DNA of 64,000 bases from Streptomyces sp. V3I8 (GCF_030817535.1 NZ_JAUSZL010000002.1:6324001-6388000); one strand, 5' to 3'; positions 52,311 through 62,206 are shown, counted from the first letter of the stretch. Numbers and translations: made by a program. The notes: generated by a model not told the origin, from the sequence alone.

Positions 52311-53348
52311 GTGGCGTCCCACCGTCGACCGAAGCAGCCGAGCCGCACCCGCGTGACCGTGCTCACCACCGTTGCCACCGCGGCCGTCGCCCTCAGCGCG
52401 CAGGCGGCCAACGCCGCGCCCAGCGAGAAGCCCGGCAAGGACGAGGTCAAGGCGAAGGTCGACAAGCTCTACGAAGAGGTCGAGCGCGCCACCGACAAGG
52501 CCAACGGCGCCGAGGAGAAGCAGGAGAAGCTGGAGAAGGAGATCGGCACTCTCCAGGACCAGGTCGCCCGCGGCCAGGACGACCTCAACTCCATGCGCGA
52601 CGGCCTCGGTCTGATGGCCAGCTCCCAGTACCGCACGGGCGCCATCGACCCCTCCGTGCAGCTCTTCCTCTCCGCCGACCCGGACGACTACCTCGACAAG
52701 GCGTCCACCATCGACCAGCTGAGCGCCCAGCAGGTCGACGCGCTCAAGAAGGTCCAGGACAAGCAGCGGGTCCTCGCCCAGCAGCGCGAGGAGGCGGCCG
52801 GCAAGCTCAAGGAGCTCTCCGACACCCGCAAGACGCTGGGCAAGAAGAAGAAGGAAGTCCAGAGCAAGCTCGCCGACGCGCAGAAGCTGCTCAACAGCCT
52901 GACGGCAGCCGAGAAGGCGGCCATCGCCACCGCGGACCAGCGCGCCAGCCGTGACGCGGGCGACCGCGCCGAACTCGACGTCGGCAAAGAGGTCGCGGGC
53001 TCCAACTACGGCGCCGCCGCCCTCGCCGCCGCGAGGACCCAGATGGGCAAGCCGTACGTCTCCGGCGGCAGCGGCCCCAACTCGTACGACTGCTCCGGTC
53101 TGACGCAGTGGGCGTACGGCCAGGCCGGTGTGTCGATCACCCGGACCACCTACACGCAGCAGAACGACGGTACGAAGATCGGCCGCGACGCGCTCAAGCC
53201 GGGCGACCTGGTCTTCTTCAACAGCCTCGCGCACGTCGGCCTGTACGCCGGCAACGGTGTGGTGCTGCACGCCCCGAAGCCGGGCGCCGTCGTCCGCCTC
53301 GAGTCGATGAGCACGATCGGCTCCTTCCAGTTCGGCGTCCGCGTCTGA
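52311..53348 (+). CDS. Secreted NlpC/P60 peptidoglycan endopeptidase
   Basis: 345 residues. Signal peptide (about 1-36, cut after AANA), long coiled coil (about 40-210), then an NlpC/P60 domain with Cys261 in YDCSGLTQW and His308 in AHVGLYAG. It cuts stem peptides, as do mycobacterial Rip proteins. GTG 52311 is preferred because AAGGAG lies 9 nt upstream; the ATG at 52293 would contain that site. A paralogue follows. Confidence 0.93.
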   Translation: MASHRRPKQPSRTRVTVLTTVATAAVALSAQAANAAPSEKPGKDEVKAKVDKLYEEVERATDKANGAEEKQEKLEKEIGTLQDQVARGQDDLNSMRDGLGLMASSQYRTGAIDPSVQLFLSADPDDYLDKASTIDQLSAQQVDALKKVQDKQRVLAQQREEAAGKLKELSDTRKTLGKKKKEVQSKLADAQKLLNSLTAAEKAAIATADQRASRDAGDRAELDVGKEVAGSNYGAAALAAARTQMGKPYVSGGSGPNSYDCSGLTQWAYGQAGVSITRTTYTQQNDGTKIGRDALKPGDLVFFNSLAHVGLYAGNGVVLHAPKPGAVVRLESMSTIGSFQFGVRV

Positions 53349-53488
53349 CGAACGCTCCTCCGCGGTTTCCCGGAGGACGGTCGCCGCGCCGCCCGAACGG
53401 GCGAATTCCCGTGGCCCCCGCTGACCCCACGCCCCGCTGATGACCTGCGTCTGAGGCGGGGCGTCACGCTGTGTGCACGCAATGGTCT

Positions 53489-53518
53489 TTGGTCACCGCG
53501 TAGTCGCACGGCTACTCT
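53489..53518 (+). promoter_or_regulatory. Candidate promoter for the second NlpC/P60 gene
   Basis: -35 TTGGTC (53489-53494), 18-bp spacer, -10 TACTCT (53513-53518), about 65 bp before the start codon. Confidence 0.55.
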
Positions 53519-53582
53519 CTGGCGCGTTTCCCCCAACACCGGGGGAGCGACAGTCCGTCAGCGGAAGGGAGAGCGGCTTCCC

Positions 53583-54593
53583 GTGGGGTCCCATCGCCGC
53601 CCAGCACCGTCCGGCCTCGACCGGGGCGCCCGAGGCGCCACCCTCTGCGCACTGACCGCCGCGGCCGCGGCCCTCGGCGTCCTGCCGGCCGGCGCGGCGC
53701 CGCAGGACGACAGGCGTGCCGAGGTGGACCGCCTGTACGAGGAGGCCGAGCACGCCACCGAGTCGTACAACAAGGCCGACGAACGCGCCGACCTCCTGCA
53801 CGACGAGGTCGGCAGGGCCCAGGACCGGATCGCCCGCCAGCAGGAGCGCATCAACACCATGCGGGACGGACTCGGTTCGCTCGCCGGGGCCCAGTACCGC
53901 TCCGGCGGCCTCGACCCGTCGCTGGCGCTGATGTTCTCCGACGACCCCGACGACTACCTCGACAAGGCGGCCGCGCTCGACCGCATCGGCGCCCGCCAGG
54001 CCGGCGAACTCAGGGAACTGCAGACCGCGATGCGCGATCTCGCCCAGGACCGCTCGGAGGCCACCCGCAAGCTCGCCGAACTGGACCGCAGCCGCAAGGC
54101 CGTCGCCCGTCACAAACGCACCGTCGAGCGGAAGCTGACCAGGGCGCGGCAGCTGCTGAACTCGATGCCCGACGCCGACCGCGCCGCCTACGACCGGGCC
54201 TCCCGCTCCGGCCGCACCCCCGACCTGACCGGCGCCGCCCCCTCCTCCGGCCGGGCCGCCGCCGCCGTCGCCGCGGCCCGCTCGGCGCTGGGCCGCCCCT
54301 ACGTCTGGGGGGCCAACGGGCCCTCGGGGTTCGACTGTTCAGGCCTCATGCAGTGGTCGTACGCGCAGGCCGGGGTCGGTCTGCCGCGCACCTCGCAGGC
54401 CCAGGCGCACGCCGGGCGGCAGGTGCCGCTCTCGCAGGCGCGGCCCGGCGACCTCGTCACCTACCGGGACGACGCCAGTCATGTGGGGATGTACGCCGGC
54501 AACGGCCAGGTGATCCACGCGCCCTACCCGGGCGCCTCCGTGCGCTACGACCCGGTGGGCATGATGCCCGTCTCCGCCGTGACGCGCCCCTGA
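53583..54593 (+). CDS. Secreted NlpC/P60 peptidoglycan endopeptidase (paralogue)
   Basis: 336 residues with the same order as its neighbour: signal (about 1-39), coiled coil (about 45-205), NlpC/P60 domain with Cys252 in FDCSGLMQW and His300 in SHVGMYAG. Shared segments such as MRDGLGxLAxxQYRxGxxDPS and DDPDDYLDKA show tandem duplication. GTG start; GGGAGAG lies about 10 nt upstream. Confidence 0.93.
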   Translation: MGSHRRPAPSGLDRGARGATLCALTAAAAALGVLPAGAAPQDDRRAEVDRLYEEAEHATESYNKADERADLLHDEVGRAQDRIARQQERINTMRDGLGSLAGAQYRSGGLDPSLALMFSDDPDDYLDKAAALDRIGARQAGELRELQTAMRDLAQDRSEATRKLAELDRSRKAVARHKRTVERKLTRARQLLNSMPDADRAAYDRASRSGRTPDLTGAAPSSGRAAAAVAAARSALGRPYVWGANGPSGFDCSGLMQWSYAQAGVGLPRTSQAQAHAGRQVPLSQARPGDLVTYRDDASHVGMYAGNGQVIHAPYPGASVRYDPVGMMPVSAVTRP

Positions 54594-54618
54594 CCTGGCG
54601 GGCCGGCCGCCGTACGAT
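54590..54618 (+). promoter_or_regulatory. Leaderless promoter of the lipoprotein gene
   Basis: -35 CTGACC (54590-54595), exactly 17 bp, -10 TACGAT (54613-54618), then 7 nt to GTG 54626. No ribosome binding site, so the mRNA should begin at the start codon. Confidence 0.65.
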
Positions 54619-54625
54619 CAGGACC

Positions 54626-55885
54626 GTGGCTGGTCGTGGACGTGCGCCGGGATGGATCGTGGGGCTGCTGCTGGTCGTTTCGGCCGCTCTGGCCGGCTGC
54701 GGCGGCGCGGGGACCGACGGCGCGCCCGCCGGCGTCCAGCGGGTGCTGGACCGGCGGGCGGCGGCGGTGCGCGACGGCAGCGAGGAGGCCTTCGTGGCGA
54801 CCTCGGCGCCGGACCGGGAGGCCGCCGGCGCGCGGGACGGGGCGCGCACCTGGTTCAGGAACCTGCGGGCGGTCCCGCTGGCCGGCTGGTCGTACCGCGT
54901 GACCGGCTTCCGCCGCTCCGGCGACCGCGCCACGGCCGACGCCGAGCTCCGCTACCGCATCGACGGCCACGACCGGGCGCCCGTCGTCACCGGCCGCACG
55001 CTGAGCCTCGTCCGCGCCGGCGGGCGCTGGTACGTGAGCGCCGACCGGCCCGCCGGGGGCTCCGCCCGGCAGCTGTGGGAGCTGGGGGCCGTGACGGCCG
55101 TACACGGCGAGCACAGCCTCGTCCTGGGGGTCGGGCAGTCCCGCGGCACCCTGCGCGGTTACGCGGGGCTGGCGGACCGCGCGGTGCCCGCCGTGCGGGA
55201 GGCGTGGGGGAAGGACTGGCCGGGCCGGGTCGTCGTCCTCGTACCACGGTCGCTGCAGGGCATGGCGCAGCTGCTGGGGGCGCCCGCGTCCGGGTACCGG
55301 GGGATCGCTGCGGTCACCACGGGCGAGGCGGGCGAAGGGAAACGGGAGTCCACCCGGCCGGAGGCCGGGGGAGGCTCGGGGAAGGCGCCCGCCGACCGGA
55401 TCATCGTGAACCCGGACGCGTACGGGGTGCTGGGCTCCCTCGGCCGGCAGGTCGTGCTCACGCACGAGACGACCCATGTCGCCACCCGCGCCTCGACCTC
55501 GGCGGCGACCCCGCTGTGGCTGTCGGAGGGGTACGCGGACTGGGTCGGCTACCGGGGCACCGGCCGCTCGGCGGAGCAGGCCGCGCCGGAGCTGACGCGC
55601 GCGGTGACCGACGGGCGGGTGCCGGCCGCGCTGCCCGCCGACGGGGACTTCGGCTTCGGCGGGGACGCGGCGAAGCTGGCACGGGCGTACGAGAGCGGGT
55701 GGCTGGCCTGCCGGATGATCGCCGAGCGCTGGGGCGAGGTGCGGCTCGGGGAGTTCTACCGGGCCGTGGGGACGCACGGGAAGCGGGCGGGGGCGGTGGA
55801 GGCGGGGCTGCGGGACGTCCTGGACACGTCCCCGGAGGAGTTCACGCGGGTGTGGCGGGAGTACCTGCGAGGCCGGCTCGGGTGA
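54626..55885 (+). CDS. Lipoprotein with zinc-metallopeptidase motif
   Basis: 419 residues. Signal and lipobox LAGC (Cys at about 24). An N-terminal NTF2-like half (about 40-145) is followed by a peptidase domain with His280-Glu281-x-x-His284 in LTHETTHVATRA and the downstream LSEGYADWVGY, resembling the gluzincin helix with its third ligand Glu. A cell-surface protease is likely; substrate unknown. Confidence 0.85.
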   Translation: MAGRGRAPGWIVGLLLVVSAALAGCGGAGTDGAPAGVQRVLDRRAAAVRDGSEEAFVATSAPDREAAGARDGARTWFRNLRAVPLAGWSYRVTGFRRSGDRATADAELRYRIDGHDRAPVVTGRTLSLVRAGGRWYVSADRPAGGSARQLWELGAVTAVHGEHSLVLGVGQSRGTLRGYAGLADRAVPAVREAWGKDWPGRVVVLVPRSLQGMAQLLGAPASGYRGIAAVTTGEAGEGKRESTRPEAGGGSGKAPADRIIVNPDAYGVLGSLGRQVVLTHETTHVATRASTSAATPLWLSEGYADWVGYRGTGRSAEQAAPELTRAVTDGRVPAALPADGDFGFGGDAAKLARAYESGWLACRMIAERWGEVRLGEFYRAVGTHGKRAGAVEAGLRDVLDTSPEEFTRVWREYLRGRLG

Positions 55886-55921
55886 ACCGGTGCGACGCCG
55901 GCGGCTTCCGCGGCCGGAAAG

Positions 55922-57169
55922 TCAGGAGGTCAGGGATTCCTCGTCGGCGGGCGTCGCCCCGCTCGGCGCCCGGTCCGGATCCGGGTCCGGGTCCGCGTAC
56001 GACACGGTGTCGCGCCACAGCAGGACGCCCGCAGTGACGGTCGCGGCGACCAGCAGGCCGTTGCGGACCACGAGCAGCGTGATGCCGAGGCCGGTGCTCG
56101 CGACGACGTCCGCGAAGTAGAGCGGGAACTCCAGGACGGTGAAGAAGCTCGCCGCCAGCACCATCCCCGCCGGCAGGCCCATCCGGCTGCCGCGGAAGAC
56201 CAGGCAGACGGCGGCCAGACCGACCAGCCACACCAGGTACTGGGGGCTGATGACCCGGCTCGTCGTGGTGAACAGGAGCACGGCCATGAACGCGGCGTCC
56301 GCGGGTGTGTGCACCAGGAACCGGGTCGCACACAGCCGCCACAGCAGCAGCCAGCCGAACGCCAGCCCGGTCAGCATCAGCGCCACCGTGCTCACCACGT
56401 CGACGTACGGGCCGAGGAACTCCACCGAGCCGTAGTTGAGCAGCACCTCGCCCTGCCAGCCGTGGTGCCGGGCGATGTGGAAGACCAGCGAGCCGAGGGA
56501 CTCGACCTCGGTGCCGCGGTCGCGCTGGAAGGTCAGGAACGCGAACGCGCCCGGCATCAGCGCGGCGAACGCCAGCGCGACGCCCGCGGCCGTCGCGGCC
56601 GCCGCGCCCCAGGCCCGGCGCCCGGTCGTGCCCACGAGCAGCAGCAGCGGCCACACCTTCAGCAGCGCGCCGAACGCGGCGAGCACGCCCATCACCTTCG
56701 GGTGCCGGACGCCCGCGAGGACCGCCGCCACGGCGACGGCGGTCACCATCACGTCGTAGCGCGCGTAGACCGTCGGCCCCAGCAGGGGCACGCCCACGAC
56801 CCACACCCAGGCACCGCGCGGCGACCTGTCGGGGCGCCGGCCCGCGTACCGGAGCAGCGAGAGGACGACCAGGTCGGCGACGAGGGCGAGGACGAAGAAC
56901 GCCTGTGGGTAGGCGAGGAACGGCAGCAGCGCCGGGGAGAGGATCGCGAGCGCGGCGGCCGGCGGGTACTGCCAGGTCACGTCGTTCAGCGGGAAGGTGC
57001 CGGTGCGCAGGACCTCGTACCAGTTCCGGTAGGTCACCGCGACGTCGCTCGTGACGTCCGGGCCGGGGAAGACGAACACCTTGAGGACGAAGAGCAGGAG
57101 CGCCAGCCTTGTCAGTGCCCAGACGGCCGGCAGTACGTACGGGAACCTCGGCCCCCCGGCTCCCGCCAT
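55922..57169 (-). CDS. Polytopic mannosyltransferase-like membrane protein (DUF2029/GT87)
   Basis: 415 residues with about ten membrane helices. The first large loop has DVAVTYRNWYEVLRTGTFPLNDVTWQYPPAA; Asp here is the usual catalytic residue of GT-C enzymes that use polyprenyl-phosphate mannose. Acidic C-terminal tail with DPDPDPD. Start at MAGAGG with GAGGAG 9 nt upstream; MAAQRIR at 57211 is also supported. It diverges from the PimB-like gene. Confidence 0.85.
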   Translation of the reverse strand: MAGAGGPRFPYVLPAVWALTRLALLLFVLKVFVFPGPDVTSDVAVTYRNWYEVLRTGTFPLNDVTWQYPPAAALAILSPALLPFLAYPQAFFVLALVADLVVLSLLRYAGRRPDRSPRGAWVWVVGVPLLGPTVYARYDVMVTAVAVAAVLAGVRHPKVMGVLAAFGALLKVWPLLLLVGTTGRRAWGAAAATAAGVALAFAALMPGAFAFLTFQRDRGTEVESLGSLVFHIARHHGWQGEVLLNYGSVEFLGPYVDVVSTVALMLTGLAFGWLLLWRLCATRFLVHTPADAAFMAVLLFTTTSRVISPQYLVWLVGLAAVCLVFRGSRMGLPAGMVLAASFFTVLEFPLYFADVVASTGLGITLLVVRNGLLVAATVTAGVLLWRDTVSYADPDPDPDRAPSGATPADEESLTS

Positions 57170-57292
57170 ACCCACCTGCTCCTCTTCCGTACGGATCCGC
57201 TGTGCGGCCATGATGCTCCGCGCGGCTGTGCGAGAGCGGTGAGACGCGGCCGGACGGAACTGCCGGGTGCGGGTTCGGTACTGTCGACGGCG

Positions 57293-58435
57293 ATGCACAA
57301 GACCTTGATCGTGACCAACGACTTCCCGCCGAGACCGGGCGGCATCCAGGCGTTCCTGCACAACATGGCGTTGCGTCTGGACCCCGAGCGGCTCATCGTC
57401 TACGCCTCCACGTGGAAGCGGGGCCGGGAAGGTGCCGAGGCCACAGCGGCCTTCGACGCCGAACAGCCCTTCGTCATCGTACGCGATCGAACAACCATGC
57501 TGCTGCCCACTCCTGGGGTCTCCCGGCGGGCCGTCGGGCTGTTGCGGGAGCACGGGTGCACCTCGGTGTGGTTCGGTGCGGCGGCGCCGCTCGGGCTGCT
57601 CGCGCCCGCGCTGCGCAGGGCGGGCGCCGAGCGGCTCGTGGCGACCACGCACGGGCACGAGGCGGGATGGGCGCAGCTGCCCGCCGCGCGCCGGCTGCTG
57701 CGCCGGATCGGCGAGTCGACGGACACGATCACGTACCTCGGCGAGTACACGCGCTCGCGGATCGCCGGCGCGCTGACCCCCGGGGCGGCCGGGCGGATGG
57801 TGCAACTGCCCCCAGGCGTCGACGAGAAGACTTTCCACCCCGGTTCGGGCGGGGACGCGGTCCGGGCCCGCCTCGGTCTCACCGACCGGCCGGTGGTGGT
57901 GTGCGTCTCGCGTCTCGTGCCGCGCAAGGGGCAGGACACGCTCATCCTCGCGATGCCGCGGATTCTGGCGGGCGAGCCGGAGGCCGTGCTGTTGATCGTG
58001 GGGGGCGGACCGTACGAGAAGGAGCTGCGGCGGCTCGCGCACGAGACCGGGGTGGCCGATTCGGTCCGCTTCACCGGGGCGGTGCCGTGGTCCGAACTCC
58101 CGGCCCACTACGGCGCGGGCGACGTCTTCGCCATGCCGTGCCGTACGCGGCGTGGGGGGCTGGACGTGGAAGGGCTCGGGATCGTCTATCTGGAGGCGTC
58201 CGCGACCGGTCTTCCCGTCGTCGCGGGCGACTCGGGGGGTGCGCCGGACGCCGTCCTCGACGGGGAGACGGGGTGGGTGGTCCGGGGCGGCTCGGCCGAG
58301 GACACGGCCGACCGGGTGGTCACCCTCCTCGGCGACGCGGAGCTGCGCCGCAGGATGGGGGAGCGGGGGCGGGCGTGGGTGGAGGAGAAGTGGCGCTGGG
58401 ACCTCCTGGCGGAGCGGCTCCGGGAGCTGCTCTGA
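57293..58435 (+). CDS. GT4-family glycosyltransferase, PimB-like
   Basis: 380 residues, GT-B fold. N-terminal VTNDFPPRPGGIQAFLHNMALRL, central VSRLVPRKGQDTLI, VGGGPYEKELRRLA, and the donor-site GLDVEGLGIVYLEASATGLPVVAGDSGGAPDAV with the EX7E motif. This matches M. tuberculosis PimB' (Rv2188c), which adds the second mannose to phosphatidylinositol, and the gene order is the same. GDP-mannose use is inferred. TACTGT 8 nt before the ATG hints at leaderless expression. Confidence 0.9.
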   Translation: MHKTLIVTNDFPPRPGGIQAFLHNMALRLDPERLIVYASTWKRGREGAEATAAFDAEQPFVIVRDRTTMLLPTPGVSRRAVGLLREHGCTSVWFGAAAPLGLLAPALRRAGAERLVATTHGHEAGWAQLPAARRLLRRIGESTDTITYLGEYTRSRIAGALTPGAAGRMVQLPPGVDEKTFHPGSGGDAVRARLGLTDRPVVVCVSRLVPRKGQDTLILAMPRILAGEPEAVLLIVGGGPYEKELRRLAHETGVADSVRFTGAVPWSELPAHYGAGDVFAMPCRTRRGGLDVEGLGIVYLEASATGLPVVAGDSGGAPDAVLDGETGWVVRGGSAEDTADRVVTLLGDAELRRRMGERGRAWVEEKWRWDLLAERLRELL

Positions 58436-58484
58436 CGCCCACGGGGTGGGGCCCGCCGCGGTTCCGTCGGCCGCCGGGGGCTCG

Positions 58485-58506
58485 TCGCGCAGTTCCCCGC
58501 GCCCCT
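58485..58506 (-). repeat. Dispersed repeat, single copy
   Basis: One element in minus orientation followed by a short hairpin (AAAGCCTGCGGCTTTT), between convergent genes. Confidence 0.8.
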
Positions 58507-58580
58507 CGAAAGCCTGCGGCTTTTCAGGGCGCGAGCGACCACGACGGCGGGAGAGCCGAAGGCCGTGCGCAAGGGCGGGC

Positions 58581-60377
58581 CTAGCCCTGGTAGATCGCCT
58601 CGATCTCGGCGGCGTAGTCCTTCGCCACCACGTTCCGCTTCAGCTTCAGTGACGGCGTCAGGTGGCCGGAGTCCTCCGTGAACTGGTGCGACAGCACACG
58701 GAACCTGCGGACCGACTCCGCCTTCGAGACCGCCGCGTTGCCGTCGTCCACCGCGCTCTGGACCGCCGCGAGCAGCTCCGGGTCCTGCCCCAGCGACGCC
58801 GCGGTCGAGCCGGCGGGCTTGCCGTGCTCGCCGGCCCAGCGGCCCAGGAACTCCTCGTCGAGGGTCACCAGCGCCCCCACGAACGGCCGCCCGTCGCCGA
58901 CCACCATGCACTCCGCGATCAGTGCGTGCGCACGGATGCGGTCCTCGATCACCGCGGGCGCCACGTTCTTGCCGCCCGCCGTGACGATGATCTCCTTCTT
59001 GCGGCCGGTGATCCGCAGGTACCCGTCCTCGTCGAGCGTGCCGATGTCCCCGGTGTGGAACCAGCCGTCGGCCAGCGCCTCCTCGGTCGCGGCCTCGTTG
59101 TTCCAGTACCCCTTGAAGAGGTGCTCGCCGTGCAGCAGCACCTCGCCGTCGTCGGCGATGCGGACCACCGAGCCCGGCAGCGGCTGTCCGACCGTGCCGA
59201 TCTTCTGCCGGTCCCACGGGTTGAAGGCGGTGGCCGCGCAGGACTCGGTCAGCCCGTAGCCCTCCAGGACCGTGAAGCCGATCCCGCGGAAGAAGTGGCC
59301 GAGCCGCTCACCCAGCGGGGCGCCGCCCGAGATCGCGTACTCGCCCTTGCCGCCGAGCACCGCCCGCAGCTTGCTGTAGACGAGTGCGTCGAACGCCTTG
59401 TGCTTGATCCGCAGACCCAGCGAAGGGCCCGCCGTCGTGTCCAGCGCGCGGCTGTACGCGATCGCCGTGTCCGCCGCCTTGTCGAAGATCCGGCCCTTGC
59501 CGTCCGCCTGCGCCTTGGCCCGCGCCGAGTTGTAGACCTTCTCGAAGACGCGCGGCACACCGAGGATCAGCGTCGGCCGGAAGGAGGCCAGCTCCTCGGT
59601 GAGGTTCTTGATGTCCGGGACCATGCCCAGCTTGATCGGCGCCATCATCGGCGCGACCTGCACGAGCCGCCCGAAGACGTGCGCGAGCGGGAGGAAGAGC
59701 AGCACCGAGCACTCGCCGGTGCGGAACAGCGGCCGCAGCCGCTCCACGATGTTGCCGCACTCCGCGAAGAAGCTGCGGTGGGTCAGCACACAGCCCTTGG
59801 GGCGGCCGGTCGTACCGCTCGTGTAGACGATGGTCGCCGGGTCGTCGGCCTTGGCGAGCGAGCTGCGCTCCTCGACCGCCGCGTCCGTGACGTCCTTGCC
59901 GGCCCGGTTGAGCTCGTCGACGCCGCCGCCCTCGATCTGCCAGACGTGCTTGAGCTGCGGCAGCCCGTCACGCACCGACTCCACGGCGGCCGCGTGCGCG
60001 TCCAGCTCCACGACGACCGCGGTCGCCCCCGAGTCGCCGAGGATCCACTGCACCTGCTCGGGCGAGCTGGTCTCGTACACCGGTACGGTGACCGCGCCCG
60101 CGCTCCAGATCGCGAAGTCCAGCAGCGTCCACTCGTACCGCGTACGGGACATCAGGGCGACGCGGTCGCCGGGCTGTACGCCCGAGGCGATCAGGCCCTT
60201 GGCGGCGGCCTGCACCTCGGCGAGGAACGCGGTGGCCGTGACATCCGTCCAGGCGCCGCCGACCTTGCGGGCGATGACCGCGACGTCGGGGTGCTGCGCG
60301 GCGTTTCTGCGGACGATGTCGGTCAGATTGCCGTCCGCAGGGACCTCGTACAAAGCCGGAAGGCTGAACTCGCGCAA
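58581..60377 (-). CDS. Long-chain fatty acid-CoA ligase (FadD15-like)
   Basis: 598 residues. AMP-forming ligase: P-loop YTSGTTGRPKGCVLTH (about 190-205), GYGLTES (about 375), GWFHTGDIG and the late catalytic Lys in LTPSLKLKRNVV. Activates fatty acids as acyl-AMP then acyl-CoA. The start is TTG (60377) with GAGGAG 8 nt upstream, a rare codon here. Order with the PimB-like gene matches mycobacteria. Confidence 0.94.
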   Translation of the reverse strand: MREFSLPALYEVPADGNLTDIVRRNAAQHPDVAVIARKVGGAWTDVTATAFLAEVQAAAKGLIASGVQPGDRVALMSRTRYEWTLLDFAIWSAGAVTVPVYETSSPEQVQWILGDSGATAVVVELDAHAAAVESVRDGLPQLKHVWQIEGGGVDELNRAGKDVTDAAVEERSSLAKADDPATIVYTSGTTGRPKGCVLTHRSFFAECGNIVERLRPLFRTGECSVLLFLPLAHVFGRLVQVAPMMAPIKLGMVPDIKNLTEELASFRPTLILGVPRVFEKVYNSARAKAQADGKGRIFDKAADTAIAYSRALDTTAGPSLGLRIKHKAFDALVYSKLRAVLGGKGEYAISGGAPLGERLGHFFRGIGFTVLEGYGLTESCAATAFNPWDRQKIGTVGQPLPGSVVRIADDGEVLLHGEHLFKGYWNNEAATEEALADGWFHTGDIGTLDEDGYLRITGRKKEIIVTAGGKNVAPAVIEDRIRAHALIAECMVVGDGRPFVGALVTLDEEFLGRWAGEHGKPAGSTAASLGQDPELLAAVQSAVDDGNAAVSKAESVRRFRVLSHQFTEDSGHLTPSLKLKRNVVAKDYAAEIEAIYQG

Positions 60378-60673
60378 GACTGCTGCTCCTCATAGGGCGC
60401 CGACGCCACGACTTCGTGTGATGCGACGGAGTGGTCCAAGGCTCGGGCAGGTGCTCCGGGAGCCGGTTGCCGAAACCCTGAGCACGACTGGACTGCCCGG
60501 ACGTTACCCGCCGGTAGTGCCTCTACGACAGGGGGGCCGGGTGAGATGTTCCCCGCGTCACATGTGTGGGCGTTCCTTCGCGCAGGGTAGTCCAAGCGGT
60601 TGCCGGTCGGGTAGTAACCGCAGGTCCGCCCGCGTCTACACACGTTTGCTCCACAGGCTTACCCTTGATCGCC

Positions 60674-61486
60674 ATGGCGGGTACACAAGGTGGCGACGCA
60701 AGTGACGCGCGGGACACCCCGCGCACTCGGATCCATGTCGTGAGCGACGTGCACGGCAACGTCCGCGACCTGGTCAGGGCGGGTGACGGCGCGGACGCCC
60801 TGATCTGTCTGGGCGACCTCGTGCTCTTCATCGACTACGCCGACCACTCCCGCGGCATCTTCCCGGACCTCTTCGGCACCGAGAACACGGACCGCATCGT
60901 CGAGCTGCGCACCGCCCGTCACTACGAGGAGGCGCGGGCCTTCGGCGCCCGGCTCTGGGCGGGCGTCGACCGGGTCCCCGCCATCGAGAAGGCGGTACGC
61001 AAGCAGTACGCCGAACTCTTCGCCGCGTTCCCCACCCCGACGTACGCCACCTACGGAAACGTCGACATGCCGTCCCTCTGGTCGGAGTACGCCGGACCGG
61101 GCACCACCGTCCTCGACGGCGAGCGGGTGGAGATCGGCGGCCGTGTCTTCGGCTTCGTCGGCGGCGGACTGCGTACCCCCATGCGGACGCCGTACGAGAT
61201 CAGCGACGAGGAGTACGCGGCGAAGATCGAGGCCGTCGGCGAGGTGGACGTGCTCTGCACGCACATCCCGCCCGAGGTGCCCGAGCTCGTCTACGACACG
61301 GTGGCGCGGCGCTTCGAGCGGGGCAGCCGGGCCCTGCTGGAGGCGATCCGGCGCACCCGGCCCCGCTACGCGCTCTTCGGGCACGTCCACCAGCCGCTCG
61401 CCCGGCGGATGCGGATCGGTGCCACGGAGTGCGTGAACGTGGGTCACTTCGCCGGTACGGGGAAGCCGTGGGTGCTGCGGTGGTGA
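60674..61486 (+). CDS. Calcineurin-like metallophosphoesterase
   Basis: 270 residues. Metal-binding motifs: DVHGN (Asp25, His27), GDLVLF, YGNVDMP, HIPPE and FGHVHQP, all in family order. Hydrolyses phosphoesters with two metals; the substrate (nucleotide or phosphoprotein) is unknown. ATG 60674 has TACCCT 8 nt upstream and no ribosome binding site. Divergent from the acyl-CoA ligase. Confidence 0.92.
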   Translation: MAGTQGGDASDARDTPRTRIHVVSDVHGNVRDLVRAGDGADALICLGDLVLFIDYADHSRGIFPDLFGTENTDRIVELRTARHYEEARAFGARLWAGVDRVPAIEKAVRKQYAELFAAFPTPTYATYGNVDMPSLWSEYAGPGTTVLDGERVEIGGRVFGFVGGGLRTPMRTPYEISDEEYAAKIEAVGEVDVLCTHIPPEVPELVYDTVARRFERGSRALLEAIRRTRPRYALFGHVHQPLARRMRIGATECVNVGHFAGTGKPWVLRW

Positions 61487-61632
61487 GGAGCGCCGGGGCC
61501 GCCGGCGGTCGCGGGGCCGGGGGCGGGGGCCCCTCCACAGCGCGGTAGCCTTCACGCTGCGCACACAGGCAGAAAGCGTTCGCACCCCGCACGACCCCCC
61601 CTGTCCGGACCGCATCTGGAGGAGCCACGGCG

Positions 61633-62163
61633 ATGGCGGAACACACCAGCTCGAGCATCACGATCGAGGCGGCACCGGCCGATGTCATGGCGGTCATCGC
61701 CGACTTCGCCCGCTACCCCGACTGGACGGGCGAGGTGAAGGAGGCGGAGGTGCTCGCGACGGACGAGAAGGACCGCGCCGAGCAGGTGCGCCTCGTCATG
61801 GACGCCGGCGCCATCAAGGACGACCAGACCCTGGGCTACACCTGGACCGGCGACCACGAGGTCTCCTGGACCCTGGTCAAGTCGCAGATGCTCCGCTCGC
61901 TGGACGGCTCGTACACCCTGCGGCCCGCGGGCCTGAACGCCACCGAGGTCACCTACCGCCTCACCGTCGACGTCAAGATCCCGATGCTCGGCATGATCAA
62001 GCGCAAGGCGGAGAAGGTCATCATCGACCGCGCGCTGGCGGGGCTGAAGAAGCGCGTGGAGTCGGGCGACGCGGGCAGGGAGGCGGAGGCCGAGTCGCAG
62101 GACTCCGGCCAGAAGGCGCAGCCGGTCGACACCGACAAGAAGGCCGGACCGGACGACAAGTAG
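61633..62163 (+). CDS. SRPBCC (START-like) protein
   Basis: 176 residues. A polyketide-cyclase/START-like fold (1-140): ITIEAAPADVMAVIADFARYPDWTGEVKEAEVL opens it, with the long C-terminal helix AEKVIIDRALAGLKKRVE. A charged disordered tail follows. Binds a hydrophobic ligand by family; identity unknown. GGAGGAG 9 nt before the ATG. Mtb homologue by position: Rv2185c. Confidence 0.9.
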   Translation: MAEHTSSSITIEAAPADVMAVIADFARYPDWTGEVKEAEVLATDEKDRAEQVRLVMDAGAIKDDQTLGYTWTGDHEVSWTLVKSQMLRSLDGSYTLRPAGLNATEVTYRLTVDVKIPMLGMIKRKAEKVIIDRALAGLKKRVESGDAGREAEAESQDSGQKAQPVDTDKKAGPDDK

Positions 62164-62206
62164 CGGCCCGCCGTCACCGCCGCCCCACCCCGTACCGTTC
62201 AGCAGC

